The notes: generated by a model from the letters alone, not told the origin. Shown: positions 37,741-46,749, counted from the stretch's first letter. The stretch is 64,000 bases of DNA from Arthrobacter globiformis (GCF_030817195.1 NZ_JAUSYZ010000001.1:2046001-2110000), one strand, 5' to 3'. Made by a program: numbers and translations.

Positions 37741-38964
37741 ATGACACAGGCGGGACGCCAGGGTTCACCACGTAACAGCTCCGGACGTAAAGGTCCGGAC
37801 CGCAACGCGCCACGCGGCGCAGCAGCACAGGGCCGCGGCGCGGGCGCCGGGAAGCGGGACTTCCCCAAGGGCGGCGACCGCCCCTTCGGCGACCGCACCT
37901 ACAAAGCCAAGCCACGCGAGGAGCGCTTCGTCGATCCGGACGAGGCACCCGCAGGCCGCCGGCCGGCCGGCGACTGGAAGCCGGGCTCCAAGCCCCCCGC
38001 GTCCAGGACCGGGGCACCCAGGGCCAGCGCGCGCAAGGCCGCCGCTGCCCGGAAGCCCGGAGCGAACAAGGCCCCCGGCACCCCGGGCGCGCTGAAGCCC
38101 AAGTCGGGCGCCCCCAAGGCGGCGGGTTCGCGCGCCTTCGGCAGCGAACGCTTCGGCCAGAGCCTGGGGCCGGTCCGCCGGCCCTCCCGCACGCGCGGTC
38201 CCCGCGCCGAGGTGCCGCAGTCGGAAGTCCACGACGCTGACGGCGTCCGCCTGCAGAAGGTCATGGCCTCCGCCGGCGTCGCCTCGCGCCGCGTCTGTGA
38301 AGAGATGATCGCCGAGGGCCGCGTGGAGGTCGACGGCAAGGTCGTGACCGAGCTCGGCGTCCGCGTCGACCCCAAGACCGCCGTTATCCACGTGGACGGC
38401 CTGCGCATTCAGCTCGATGACACGCTGGTCTACATGGTGTTCAACAAGCCCAAGGGCGTCGTGTCCACCATGGAGGACCCCGAAGGCCGCCCGTGCATCA
38501 GCGACTACATCCGCAACAACCAGGGTGAACGGCTCTTCCATGTCGGGCGCCTGGACGTTGCTACCGAAGGCCTGCTGCTGCTGACCAACGACGGCGAGCT
38601 GGCCAACCGGCTGACCCACCCGTCGTACGAGGTCCCCAAGACCTACCTCGTGCAGGTCCGCGGGCCGTTCCCGCAGGGCATCGGCGCGCAGCTCAAGGAC
38701 GGCATCGAACTCGAGGATGGCTTCGCGTCGGTCGACTCCTTCCGGCTGGTCGACTCAACCCCGGGCCACGTGCTGATCGAAGTGGTGCTGCACTCCGGCA
38801 AGAATCGCATTGTCCGGCGCCTGTTCGACGCCGTCGGTTTCCCGGTGCTGCGCCTGGTGCGCGTCAAGGTGGGCCCCATCGGTCTGGGCGACCAGCGCCA
38901 GGGAAGCATCCGCAACCTGGGCAAGCAGGAAGTCGGCCACCTGCTGGCATCCGTGGGGCTGTAA
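37741..38964 (+). CDS. 23S rRNA pseudouridine synthase RluB-like, with basic N-terminal extension
   Basis: A 407-residue RsuA/RluB-family pseudouridine synthase. Residues 1-160 are a disordered Arg/Lys/Gly/Pro-rich extension. An S4 domain follows (VRLQKVMASAGVASRRVCEE), then the catalytic domain with Asp272 in GRLDVATEGLLLLTNDGE. It probably modifies 23S U2605. The extension contains KGGDRPFGDR, similar to the KPFGDR repeat of the protein at 11695-13581. AGAGGACGG precedes ATG 37741. A TAGTGT box at 37690 and a TTGTC/GACAA dyad at 37694 are possible promoter parts. Confidence 0.93.
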   Translation: MTQAGRQGSPRNSSGRKGPDRNAPRGAAAQGRGAGAGKRDFPKGGDRPFGDRTYKAKPREERFVDPDEAPAGRRPAGDWKPGSKPPASRTGAPRASARKAAAARKPGANKAPGTPGALKPKSGAPKAAGSRAFGSERFGQSLGPVRRPSRTRGPRAEVPQSEVHDADGVRLQKVMASAGVASRRVCEEMIAEGRVEVDGKVVTELGVRVDPKTAVIHVDGLRIQLDDTLVYMVFNKPKGVVSTMEDPEGRPCISDYIRNNQGERLFHVGRLDVATEGLLLLTNDGELANRLTHPSYEVPKTYLVQVRGPFPQGIGAQLKDGIELEDGFASVDSFRLVDSTPGHVLIEVVLHSGKNRIVRRLFDAVGFPVLRLVRVKVGPIGLGDQRQGSIRNLGKQEVGHLLASVGL

Positions 38965-38967
38965 GGG

Positions 38968-40077
38968 ATGTCGGCTTTCCGTACGCACGGCCGCGGACAC
39001 CTGAACGGCCCGGTCGTCGTTATTGGCACTGGCCTGCTCGGCACCAGCATCGGCCTCGGCCTGCGCGGCCGTGGCGTTGCGGTCTACCTGTCCGATCCCT
39101 CGCCCACCAACCAGGCGGTCGCCGTTGACATCGGCGCCGGCCTCCCGCTGGCCGCCATGGGGGACGAAAGTCCTGAACTCGTGGTTGTCGCATCGCCGCC
39201 GGACGTAACCGCCGACGTTGTGGAAGGTGCGCTGGCAGACTACCCGGACGCCACCGTCGTCGACATCGCCAGCGTCAAGGCGGCGATCCTGCATGACCTG
39301 CGCACCCGCGGCGCCGACCTCAGCCGTTACGTCGGTACCCATCCCATGGCCGGGCGCGAGAAATCCGGGCCCGTCGCCGCCCGGGGCGAGCTTTTCACCT
39401 CCATGCCGTGGGTTGTATGCCCGACCGAGGAATCCTCGGCCGGGGCCGTCCAGGCTGCGCGGGCGCTGGCCACCGATCTCGGTGCTGTCGTTTCGCAGTT
39501 CACGGCAGAGGAACATGACGGGGCGGTGGCCCTGGTGTCCCATCTGCCGCAGGTGATGTCCTCGCTGCTGGCGACCCGTCTGCAGGACACCCCGCTGAAC
39601 GCTCTTTCCCTCGCGGGGAACGGGCTCCGCGACACCACCCGAATCGCAGCCAGCGATCCTACGATGTGGGTCCAGATTCTGGGTGCGAACGCCGGCAAGG
39701 TGGTGGAGATCCTTTACGGTGTGCGCGACGACCTTAACCGGCTGATCGGAACTCTGGAAGACCCCGCGGCCGCCGGAGCCCGTCTCGACCTGGCCCAGCT
39801 GATGAGCGAAGGCAACGCCGGGCAGGCACGGATTCCGGGTAAGCACGGCGGACCGCCGCAGGCATATTCCTGGCTCACGGTGCTCGTGGACGACCGGCCC
39901 GGCCAGATCGCCAGGCTGCTGACCGAGATCGGTGAGATTGGCGTCAACCTCGAAGATCTCCGCCTGGACCACTCCTCAGGGCAGAATGTGGGCATGGTGG
40001 AGATCTCCGTGCTGCCGAGCGCGCATGACCTCCTTGTAGAAGCACTAAGCGACCGTGGATGGCGGGTACTGCAGTAA
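38968..40077 (+). CDS. tyrA: Prephenate dehydrogenase
   Basis: A 369-residue enzyme of tyrosine synthesis that oxidatively decarboxylates prephenate to 4-hydroxyphenylpyruvate. The Rossmann motif VVVIGTGLLGTSIG is at the N-terminus, THPMAGREKSG carries the active-site His, and a C-terminal ACT domain (LTVLVDDRPGQIARLLTEIG) probably gives feedback control by tyrosine. It begins 3 nt after rluB and overlaps cmk by one base, so it lies inside the operon. Confidence 0.94.
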   Translation: MSAFRTHGRGHLNGPVVVIGTGLLGTSIGLGLRGRGVAVYLSDPSPTNQAVAVDIGAGLPLAAMGDESPELVVVASPPDVTADVVEGALADYPDATVVDIASVKAAILHDLRTRGADLSRYVGTHPMAGREKSGPVAARGELFTSMPWVVCPTEESSAGAVQAARALATDLGAVVSQFTAEEHDGAVALVSHLPQVMSSLLATRLQDTPLNALSLAGNGLRDTTRIAASDPTMWVQILGANAGKVVEILYGVRDDLNRLIGTLEDPAAAGARLDLAQLMSEGNAGQARIPGKHGGPPQAYSWLTVLVDDRPGQIARLLTEIGEIGVNLEDLRLDHSSGQNVGMVEISVLPSAHDLLVEALSDRGWRVLQ

Positions 40078-40790
40078 TGACACAGGAACTGACCGAAACT
40101 CTGCCTGCCCTCCGGCTGGGCCGCCCGCTTGTGGTGGCCATCGACGGGCCGTCCGGCTCCGGAAAGTCCAGCGTCAGCAAGGAAGTGGCCCGCCGCCTCA
40201 GCCTTGCCTATCTGGACACGGGCGCCATGTACCGGGCCCTCACCTGGTACTGCCTCGACCGCGGAACAGACCTCACTGATGCCTCCGCCGTCGAGCTGGC
40301 TGCCGAAGAACTGCCGCTGGACATCAGCACCAGCCCGCACACCGAGTATGTGCGGGTCGACGGCACCGACGTCACCGACGCCATCAGGGAACCGGCCATC
40401 TCCTCGGCCGTCAGTGCCGTCGCCACCACGCTCGGTGCCCGGACGGAACTCATCCGCCGCCAGCGCGCCCTGATCGAAAAGCACAACCGCCGCATGGTGG
40501 TGGAGGGCCGGGACATCACCACCGTCGTCGCCCCCGCTGCCCAGGTCCGCATGCTTCTGACCGCCAGCGAGGAGGCGCGGCTCCGCCGCCGCGGCATCCA
40601 GCTCGGCGGAACGCAAAGCGCCGAGCAGCTGGCCGCCCAGGTGACCCAGCGGGACGCGAAGGACTCCACGGTGGTGAATTTCACCCAGGCGGCGGACGGT
40701 GTGGTGACTCTGGATTCATCGGAGCTGGATTTCGAGGAAACCGTGTCCGCCGCGCTGCGCATCGTCACCAAGGTCATCAACCATGAGTGA
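40077..40790 (+). CDS. cmk: Cytidylate kinase
   Basis: A 237-residue kinase that phosphorylates CMP and dCMP. The P-loop is IDGPSGSGKSSVSK, the CMP-binding LDTGAMYRA follows, and VVEGRDITTVVAP is the family signature. ATG at 40077 overlaps the tyrA stop (TAATG); a GTG at 40059 is less likely. It overlaps the next gene by 8 nt. Confidence 0.95.
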   Translation: MTQELTETLPALRLGRPLVVAIDGPSGSGKSSVSKEVARRLSLAYLDTGAMYRALTWYCLDRGTDLTDASAVELAAEELPLDISTSPHTEYVRVDGTDVTDAIREPAISSAVSAVATTLGARTELIRRQRALIEKHNRRMVVEGRDITTVVAPAAQVRMLLTASEEARLRRRGIQLGGTQSAEQLAAQVTQRDAKDSTVVNFTQAADGVVTLDSSELDFEETVSAALRIVTKVINHE

Positions 40791-41517
40791 TTCCGCCAGG
40801 TTGCCGGGGTCTGGAGTTCCCGGCAGCTGGACCATGGCCTGGAGCCGGCCCGTCGGCCGGTTCCTGAACAACATCGTCTACCGCACATCCGTGACCGGGC
40901 GCTCCAACGTTCCGGCCGCGGGGCCTGTGATCTTCGCAGGAAACCACATCAGCTTCCTCGACGGACCCGTCATGTTCGGTGCCTCGCCCCGGCCCATGCA
41001 CATCCTCGTTAAAAAGGAGATGTTCAAGGGCTTCCTTGGCCGCGTGCTGAAGGCGTCGGGCCAGCTTCCGGTTGACCGGGCGGGGGACCGCTCGGTCCTG
41101 CAGCTGAGCAAGGGCGTGCTCGACGCCGGCCGCTGCGTCGGCATCCTGCCCGAGGGAACCCGGGGGAGCGGCACCGCTGCCGGCATCAGCAACGGGGTGG
41201 CGTGGCTCGCCCTGAATTCCGGCGCCGTCGTGGTGCCCGTGGCCATCCTGGGCACGCGGCAGGGCGGCGAACACCTGGACAGCATCCCGAAACCGGGCCG
41301 CAGGCTGCACGTCAGCTTTGGCCAGCCCCTCGCGATCGGCCGGAAACCGGAAGAAACCGGGCGTGCTTCAATGGACAGGGCGGCTACGGAAATCCGTAAC
41401 ACTCTGGCCGCGCACATCCGCGACACTGTCCGGCTCAGCGGGCTGTCATTGCCCTCCGCGGATCATCCGCACCAACGTACACCAGCAGTAGCCGGGCCGC
41501 CGGCAGACCACCATTAA
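40783..41517 (+). CDS. 1-acylglycerol-3-phosphate acyltransferase (PlsC family)
   Basis: A 244-residue acyltransferase of phospholipid synthesis. The catalytic H(x4)D is at His55-Asp60 (NHISFLD) and the substrate motif PEGTRGSG follows. Only weak hydrophobic anchoring is seen. It overlaps cmk by 8 nt and is followed by der 10 nt later; cmk-plsC-der is a common actinobacterial order. A second member of this family is at 59415-60182. Confidence 0.92.
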   Translation: MSDSARLPGSGVPGSWTMAWSRPVGRFLNNIVYRTSVTGRSNVPAAGPVIFAGNHISFLDGPVMFGASPRPMHILVKKEMFKGFLGRVLKASGQLPVDRAGDRSVLQLSKGVLDAGRCVGILPEGTRGSGTAAGISNGVAWLALNSGAVVVPVAILGTRQGGEHLDSIPKPGRRLHVSFGQPLAIGRKPEETGRASMDRAATEIRNTLAAHIRDTVRLSGLSLPSADHPHQRTPAVAGPPADHH

Positions 41518-41527
41518 GGAAAGTGCA

Positions 41528-43078
41528 ATGAGCGATACGACTCAAACTTCCGGCCACTCCGGTGCCGGCGAAGACGAATACACGCCCACCGGCACGGACC
41601 AGGTGGCTGAACATCTGGCAGCCCTGGACGACGACGAGGCCGAGCTTCGCGCCGCCTCCCTCCGCGCCGGACTGGACGACTACGAACTCGACGAGGAAGA
41701 CGCCGCGCTCCTCAGCGGCCTGCACGACGAGGACGAGCTTGAGGGCCCGCTCAAGCTGGACCCCGTGCTCGCCATCATCGGTCGCCCGAACGTTGGCAAG
41801 TCCACCCTCGTCAACCGTATCCTCGGCCGCCGCGAGGCAGTCGTGGAGGACACCCCCGGCGTGACGCGCGACCGCGTGATGTACTCGGCGAACTGGAACG
41901 GCCGGAACTTCACCCTGGTGGACACCGGCGGCTGGGAGCACGATGCCCGCGGCATCCACGCCCGGGTGGCGGAACAGGCCGAAATGGCAGTGGAGCTGGC
42001 TGATGCCGTGCTGTTCGTCGTTGACTCGGCCGTAGGCGCAACCGCCACCGACGAAGCTGTCGTGAAGATGCTCCGGCGGAGCAAGAAGCCGGTCATCCTC
42101 GTGGCCAACAAGGTGGACGACTTTGCCCAGGAAGCCGACTCGGCAGTCCTGTGGGGCCTGGGCTTCGGCGAGCCGTACCCCGTCTCCGCGCTGCACGGCC
42201 GCGGCGTCGCCGACCTGCTGGACCACGTCATGGACACCCTGCCGGAATTCTCCACCGTCGAGGGCGTTGAACGCTCCGGTGGCCCCCGCCGGATCGCCCT
42301 GATCGGACGCCCCAACGTCGGCAAGTCCTCCCTGCTGAACAAGCTGGCCGGCTCCGAGCGTGTGGTGGTGGACAACACCGCCGGCACCACGCGCGACCCG
42401 GTTGACGAATTCATCGAGCTCGGCGGCCAGACCTGGCGCTTCGTGGACACCGCCGGCATCCGCCGGCGCCAGCACATGGCACAGGGCGCCGATTTCTATG
42501 CCTCCCTCCGGACCCAGAGCGCGCTGGAAAAGGCGGAGGTCGCCGTCGTTCTTCTGGCTGTTGACGAGGTGCTCAGCGAACAGGACGTCCGCATCCTGCA
42601 ACTGGCCATCGAATCGGGGCGTGCCCTGGTGCTCGCGTTCAACAAGTGGGACCTGCTGGACGACGAGCGCCGCCGGTACCTGGAACGCGAAATCGAGCAG
42701 GACCTGGCGCACGTGGAGTGGGCGCCGCGCGTCAACATCTCCGCCAAGACCGGCTGGCACAAGGACCGCCTGGTGCCGGCGCTGGAACTGGCGCTGGAAA
42801 ACTGGGACAGGCGCATTCCGACCGGACGGCTCAATGCCTTCCTGGGCGAGCTGGTGGCGGCGCACCCGCACCCGGTCCGCGGCGGCAAGCAGCCCCGCAT
42901 CCTCTTCGGCACGCAGGCCTCGAGCCGGCCCCCGAAGTTCGTCCTGTTCACCACGGGATTCCTGGACCCGGGCTACCGCCGGTTCATCACCCGCCGCCTG
43001 CGGGAAACCTTTGGCTTCGAGGGAACGCCCATCGAAGTCAGCATGCGTGTGCGTGAAAAGCGTGGCAAGAAGCGTTAA
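41528..43078 (+). CDS. der: Ribosome assembly GTPase Der (EngA)
   Basis: A 516-residue protein with two GTPase domains in tandem (GRPNVGKSTLVN and GRPNVGKSSLLN), each with DTAG/DTGG and NKxD motifs, and a C-terminal KH-like domain (MRVREKRGKKR end). The first 80 residues are an acidic extension typical of actinobacterial Der. It acts in maturation of the 50S subunit. AAGGAAAG precedes ATG 41528. Confidence 0.96.
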   Translation: MSDTTQTSGHSGAGEDEYTPTGTDQVAEHLAALDDDEAELRAASLRAGLDDYELDEEDAALLSGLHDEDELEGPLKLDPVLAIIGRPNVGKSTLVNRILGRREAVVEDTPGVTRDRVMYSANWNGRNFTLVDTGGWEHDARGIHARVAEQAEMAVELADAVLFVVDSAVGATATDEAVVKMLRRSKKPVILVANKVDDFAQEADSAVLWGLGFGEPYPVSALHGRGVADLLDHVMDTLPEFSTVEGVERSGGPRRIALIGRPNVGKSSLLNKLAGSERVVVDNTAGTTRDPVDEFIELGGQTWRFVDTAGIRRRQHMAQGADFYASLRTQSALEKAEVAVVLLAVDEVLSEQDVRILQLAIESGRALVLAFNKWDLLDDERRRYLEREIEQDLAHVEWAPRVNISAKTGWHKDRLVPALELALENWDRRIPTGRLNAFLGELVAAHPHPVRGGKQPRILFGTQASSRPPKFVLFTTGFLDPGYRRFITRRLRETFGFEGTPIEVSMRVREKRGKKR

Positions 43079-43218
43079 TTAGGACACACCGGGCGGCGAA
43101 TGCCGGAAAGTGTCACTGGCACCCTCCGGAATCGTGTAAGCTCTTCTAGGTGGTTCGGCCGGACTGCTTAGGTGAAATTCTTCGGAATAATCACCGAAGC
43201 GGAGAACGGCGGAACTGA

Positions 43219-43295
<77 letters not shown>

Positions 43296-43301
43296 CAACA
43301 A

Positions 43302-43337
43302 AACCCCGCCAACCCAACTGGGTTGGCGGGGTTTTTT
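43302..43337. terminator. Strong bidirectional terminator after tRNA-Pro
   Basis: AACCCCGCCAACCC at 43302-43315 pairs perfectly with GGGTTGGCGGGGTT at 43320-43333, followed by TTTT on the plus strand and preceded by A residues that act as T-run on the minus strand. It serves the tRNA and the convergent glycosylase gene. Confidence 0.92.
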
Positions 43338-43376
43338 GTTGTCCGTTTTTTGTTGCCCGCTCGACGGCGGAACGCG

Positions 43377-44249
43377 CTACTTGAGGAAGCGGGACGTTCT
43401 GCGGTCGGCCAGGATCTTGCCGTTGGTCTGACAGGTGGGGCAGTACTGCAGCGCGGTGTCCGCGAAGGACACCTCCCGGACCGTGTCCCCGCATACCGGG
43501 CAGGGCTGGCCGGCGCGGCCATGCACATTCATGCCGCTCCGTTTCGCGTCCTTGAGGTCGGCGGGCGCCTTCCCCTGGGCCTGGGCCACTGCGGCTCCCA
43601 GGACGGTGTGGATGGCGTCGAACAGGATCCCGACCTTCGCCGGTTCCAGGGAATTGGCCATGGCGAACGGGGAGATTTTCGCTGCGTGCAGGATTTCGTC
43701 GCTGTACGCATTACCGATGCCGGCGATGACACTCTGGCTCCGCAGGACACCCTTGATCTGGTGCGGGTGCCCGGCGAGGATCTCGGCGAACATTTCCCGG
43801 CTGAAGGCCGGCGCCAGTGGATCCGGGCCGAGCTCGGCGATGCCGGGAACGTCGCCCGGCTTTGACACCACGTAGATTGCCAGGCCCTTCTTGGTGCCGG
43901 CCTCGGTCAGGTCGATGCCCATCTTCCCGCCGTCCGCACCGGTAAGGTGCAGGCGTGCCGCGATGGGACCCTTGCCGGGCCTGAGCGGATCGGGCGACGG
44001 TTTTTCCGTGTAGCGGACCCAGCCCGCCCTGGCGAGATGGAAGACGAAATGGAGCCCGTCGGCGTTGATGCTGACGAACTTCCCGAACCGCTCCACGCCG
44101 CTGATGGTCCGGCCCGTCAGCGCCGTGTAGGGCGGGTCGGCCGTCTTGAGGACGGCCACGGACAGGATCTGCAGCTTTTCCAGCACCGCGCCGCGCAGCC
44201 GCGTGTCGAGGAACGTGCTCAGTGCGGCCACCTCGGGTAGTTCCGGCAT
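43377..44249 (-). CDS. Fpg/Nei family DNA glycosylase
   Basis: A 290-residue base-excision repair enzyme removing oxidised bases. Met-Pro-Glu-Leu-Pro-Glu-Val at the start supplies the catalytic Pro2 and Glu3. The helix-two-turn-helix has GIGNAYSDEILHAAKISPF. A zinc finger near the end has CPVCG and CPTCQ with an Arg (DRRTSRF). The residues that follow MPELPEV (AALSTFLDTRL) differ from typical MutM (VETVRRGL), so this is an actinobacterial Fpg-like subgroup; substrate is not sure. The true start is ATG 44247-44249, not the upstream ones. Confidence 0.92.
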   Translation of the reverse strand: MPELPEVAALSTFLDTRLRGAVLEKLQILSVAVLKTADPPYTALTGRTISGVERFGKFVSINADGLHFVFHLARAGWVRYTEKPSPDPLRPGKGPIAARLHLTGADGGKMGIDLTEAGTKKGLAIYVVSKPGDVPGIAELGPDPLAPAFSREMFAEILAGHPHQIKGVLRSQSVIAGIGNAYSDEILHAAKISPFAMANSLEPAKVGILFDAIHTVLGAAVAQAQGKAPADLKDAKRSGMNVHGRAGQPCPVCGDTVREVSFADTALQYCPTCQTNGKILADRRTSRFLK

Positions 44250-44403
44250 GGCACCACTTTGCCATACGGGATGCCGGATTGGGCGGTTCCCACGGGGCAT
44301 GATGGCACATCCGGCGGCCAGGGAGTTGTGCATATACTTTCAACCGGTGGCTGTTCCCTACGCCTCCGTTGACATTGGTGATTGACCCGATGAAAGGCCC
44401 CTG

Positions 44404-44790
44404 ATGAGCAACATTCCCTCTGATCTGTCCTACACCGCCGAACACGAATGGGTGACCGCACCGAATGCCGATGGCGTGGTCCGCGTGGGGATCACCGACT
44501 TCGCCCAGGACGCCCTCGGGGATGTCGTCTACGCCCAGATGCCTGAAGTTGGTACCACTGTTAAGGCAAACGACGTCGTGGGTGAGGTTGAATCCACCAA
44601 GAGCGTCAGCGACATTTACGCGCCTGTCTCCGGCGAGATCGTAGCCCGCAACGAGGCACTCGACAGCGATTCCGCGCTCATCAACTCCGATCCGTACGGC
44701 GACGGCTGGCTCATCGAAGTCAAGCTCGCCGAACCTGACGCAGTGGATTCCCTGCTCAGTGCATCGGAGTACGAACAACAGGTAGGCTAA
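44404..44790 (+). CDS. gcvH: Glycine cleavage system H protein
   Basis: A 128-residue lipoyl carrier that shuttles the aminomethyl group of glycine. The lipoylated Lys is Lys66 in GEVESTKSVSDIYAP. A TATACT box at 44333-44338 is a likely -10, giving a leader of about 60 nt; no glycine riboswitch is visible there. gcvH followed by garA matches Rv1826-Rv1827. The other gcv genes are not in the window. Confidence 0.95.
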   Translation: MSNIPSDLSYTAEHEWVTAPNADGVVRVGITDFAQDALGDVVYAQMPEVGTTVKANDVVGEVESTKSVSDIYAPVSGEIVARNEALDSDSALINSDPYGDGWLIEVKLAEPDAVDSLLSASEYEQQVG

Positions 44791-44820
44791 AGCTAACCAG
44801 TCCCGCAGCCCGGCCACCGG

Positions 44821-44885
44821 AGTCCAGCAATGGACTTCAACGGCCGGACGGCGGGCGGCACACCGGAGCTGCCAGGCAGCTCCGG
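44821..44885 (+). repeat. Two inverted repeats upstream of garA
   Basis: AGTCCA-GCAA-TGGACT (44821-44836) and the 23-bp palindrome CCGGAGCTGCC-A-GGCAGCTCCGG (44863-44885) lie in the 146-nt gap between gcvH and garA. They could be a terminator/processing site for gcvH or a regulator site for garA. Confidence 0.55.
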
Positions 44886-44936
44886 ACGGTACGCGTTGAT
44901 TGCAGGGGGACATCTGCAACGAAGGAGGAGGAATCC

Positions 44937-45413
44937 ATGGTTGGCGGCGAACAGAACCACACCAACGGCGATTACGGCACGGGTGCGGGCGGGGCCTCGG
45001 AGACCACCTCGATCAACCTCACTCCGGTTCATGACGAGCCAACGATCGTGCCCAAGCTCTCCCCGGAGGAACGCTCTGCCGTCGAGGCGCTGCCCTCCGG
45101 CTCCGCCCTGCTCGTGGCCCACAGCGGGCCGAACTCGGGTGCCCGATTCCTCCTTGACTCCGATGTCACCACGGCCGGGCGGCACCCGGATGCTGACATT
45201 TTCCTCGACGACGTGACGGTCTCCCGCCGCCACGTCGAGTTCCGGCGCACACCGCGGAGCTTCGAGGTGGTGGACACCGGAAGCCTGAACGGCACCTATG
45301 TCAACCATGACCGCGTGGACAGCGTGGAACTGAGGTCCGGAAACGAAGTCCAGATTGGCAAGTTCCGTCTCACCTTCTACCTGAGCCCTGCCCGCGCAGC
45401 AGGACGCGTCTGA
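44937..45413 (+). CDS. garA: FHA-domain regulator GarA/OdhI
   Basis: A 158-residue phospho-switch protein. GarA binds and inhibits 2-oxoglutarate dehydrogenase and alters glutamate enzymes until phosphorylated by PknB/PknG-type kinases. The N-terminal ETTSIN (22-27) keeps both target threonines (Thr23, Thr24). The FHA domain (about 60-150) has GRHPDADIFLDD, VSRRH and SLNGTYVN. It has a strong ribosome-binding site (GAAGGAGGAGG). The gcvH-garA-merR order is as in Rv1826-Rv1828. Confidence 0.95.
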   Translation: MVGGEQNHTNGDYGTGAGGASETTSINLTPVHDEPTIVPKLSPEERSAVEALPSGSALLVAHSGPNSGARFLLDSDVTTAGRHPDADIFLDDVTVSRRHVEFRRTPRSFEVVDTGSLNGTYVNHDRVDSVELRSGNEVQIGKFRLTFYLSPARAAGRV

Positions 45414-45429
45414 TTCGGAGCGGCTGCCT

Positions 45430-46152
45430 GTGGCAATGGCACAACCGGAGCGCCGGGGACCACTGGTCCTGAACATCGGGGAAGTGCTCGCTCAGCTGAG
45501 CGATGACTTTCCGAGCATGACGGCGTCGAAAATCAGGTTCCTTGAGGAAAAAGGACTCATCAATCCCCGGCGTACACCCGCGGGCTACCGGCAGTACTCC
45601 GACAGCGACGTCGAACGGCTCCGCTTCGTCCTGTCCCTTCAGCGCGACCAGTACCTGCCGCTGAAGGTCATCAAGGACTACCTTGACGCCATCGACAGGG
45701 GCGAACGGCCCGAGAACCTTCCGCCCGGGGTTACCGTCTCCCCGCGGATCGTCTCGGACGAGCTGGCCGCGGAACTGCAGAACAAAGCACGCAGGCTCAG
45801 CGAGGAACAGCTGCGCGCGGAGTCGGGGGCCAGCGTGCCGCTCCTGCAGTCCCTGCTCAGCTTCGGCCTCATCGGGCACACCGACGGCAAATTTGACGAG
45901 CACGCCCTCCAGGTGGCTCGCGCCTGCGTCCAGCTGGAGAGCCACGGCCTGGAGCCACGGCACCTCCGGCCCTTCCAGGCCGCCGCGGAGCGCGAATTCG
46001 GACTCGTTGAACGGGCCGTGGCCACCCTGACCTCGCGCAGGGACGCTGCGTCGCAGGCCCGCGCGGCGGAAGCCGCCCGGGAAATCAGCGACCTTTGCCT
46101 CACCCTGCACCGGGCCCTTGTGCAGGACCGTATCTCGCGGATGGAAATCTGA
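45430..46152 (+). CDS. MerR-family regulator, FtsR/Rv1828-like
   Basis: A 240-residue MerR-family DNA-binding protein. The winged helix is N-terminal (IGEVLAQLSDDFPSMTASKI, RFLEEKGLINP, AGYRQYSDSDVERLRFV) and an atypical helical C-terminal domain follows. The Corynebacterium homologue FtsR activates ftsZ, and the M. tuberculosis homologue is Rv1828. Start GTG 45430 or ATG 45436. It follows garA by 16 nt and overlaps the next gene by one base (TGATG). The target here is inferred only from homologues. Confidence 0.88.
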   Translation: MAMAQPERRGPLVLNIGEVLAQLSDDFPSMTASKIRFLEEKGLINPRRTPAGYRQYSDSDVERLRFVLSLQRDQYLPLKVIKDYLDAIDRGERPENLPPGVTVSPRIVSDELAAELQNKARRLSEEQLRAESGASVPLLQSLLSFGLIGHTDGKFDEHALQVARACVQLESHGLEPRHLRPFQAAAEREFGLVERAVATLTSRRDAASQARAAEAAREISDLCLTLHRALVQDRISRMEI

Positions 46153-46655
46153 TGATCGAAGTCGAGATTGTGGGCGTCCGCATCGAACTGCCTTCAAACC
46201 AGCCCCTGGTTCTGCTCCGCGAGATGCACGGAGAACGGCACGTTCCCATCTGGATCGGGACACCCGAGGCAAGTGCCATCGCGCTGGCCCAGCAGGGCGT
46301 GGTGCCGCCGCGGCCCATGACCCACGACCTCCTGGTTGACGTCGTGGAGACGCTCGGCCATTCCGTGGTCAGCGTGAACATCGTGGCCGTGGAGGACAAC
46401 ATCTTCTACGGCCAGCTCCAGTTCGACAACGGGGCCACGGTGAGCTCAAGGGCATCCGACGCGCTGGCCATCGCGCTGCGCGCCAAGTGCCGGATCTGGT
46501 GCGCCGACTCTGTCATGGACGAGGCCGGCGTGCGCATCACCGAGCATGACGAGGGCGAGGACACCGAGCCCGGGCCCACAGTGGAGGAAGAGCGCGAGCT
46601 GCGCCGGTTCCGGGAGTTTCTTGACGACGTCGAGCCCGAGGATTTCGACGGCTAA
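46152..46655 (+). CDS. Bifunctional nuclease family protein (DUF151, Rv1829-like)
   Basis: A 167-residue protein of the DUF151/bifunctional-nuclease family: PIWIGTPEASAIALAQQG and the later SSRASDALAIALR are the conserved segments. Homologues are reported to have DNase/RNase activity, though the role in actinobacteria is not settled. The acidic tail (about 40 residues) is variable. ATG 46152 overlaps the merR stop. Confidence 0.88.
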   Translation: MIEVEIVGVRIELPSNQPLVLLREMHGERHVPIWIGTPEASAIALAQQGVVPPRPMTHDLLVDVVETLGHSVVSVNIVAVEDNIFYGQLQFDNGATVSSRASDALAIALRAKCRIWCADSVMDEAGVRITEHDEGEDTEPGPTVEEERELRRFREFLDDVEPEDFDG

Positions 46656-46661
46656 GGTCAC

Positions 46662-46679
46662 GTTAAGGTTAAAGTTAAG
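46662..46679 (+). repeat. Three tandem GTTAAR hexamers
   Basis: GTTAAG-GTTAAA-GTTAAG, head to tail, lie directly after the nuclease gene and 41 bp upstream of the -35 box of the next gene. They are AT-rich against the background and could be a regulator site. Confidence 0.6.
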
Positions 46680-46720
46680 GCTGAAACTTTCGACACGCCC
46701 CGATAATCATGCGAACGTCT

Positions 46721-46749
46721 TTGACCTTGGGCCGTGGCAGGCCTAACGT
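46721..46749 (+). promoter_or_regulatory. SigA-type promoter (TTGACC - 17 nt - TAACGT)
   Basis: A close match to the consensus with ideal spacing, upstream of the second merR gene. It implies that this gene has its own transcript with a leader of about 150 nt. Confidence 0.65.
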
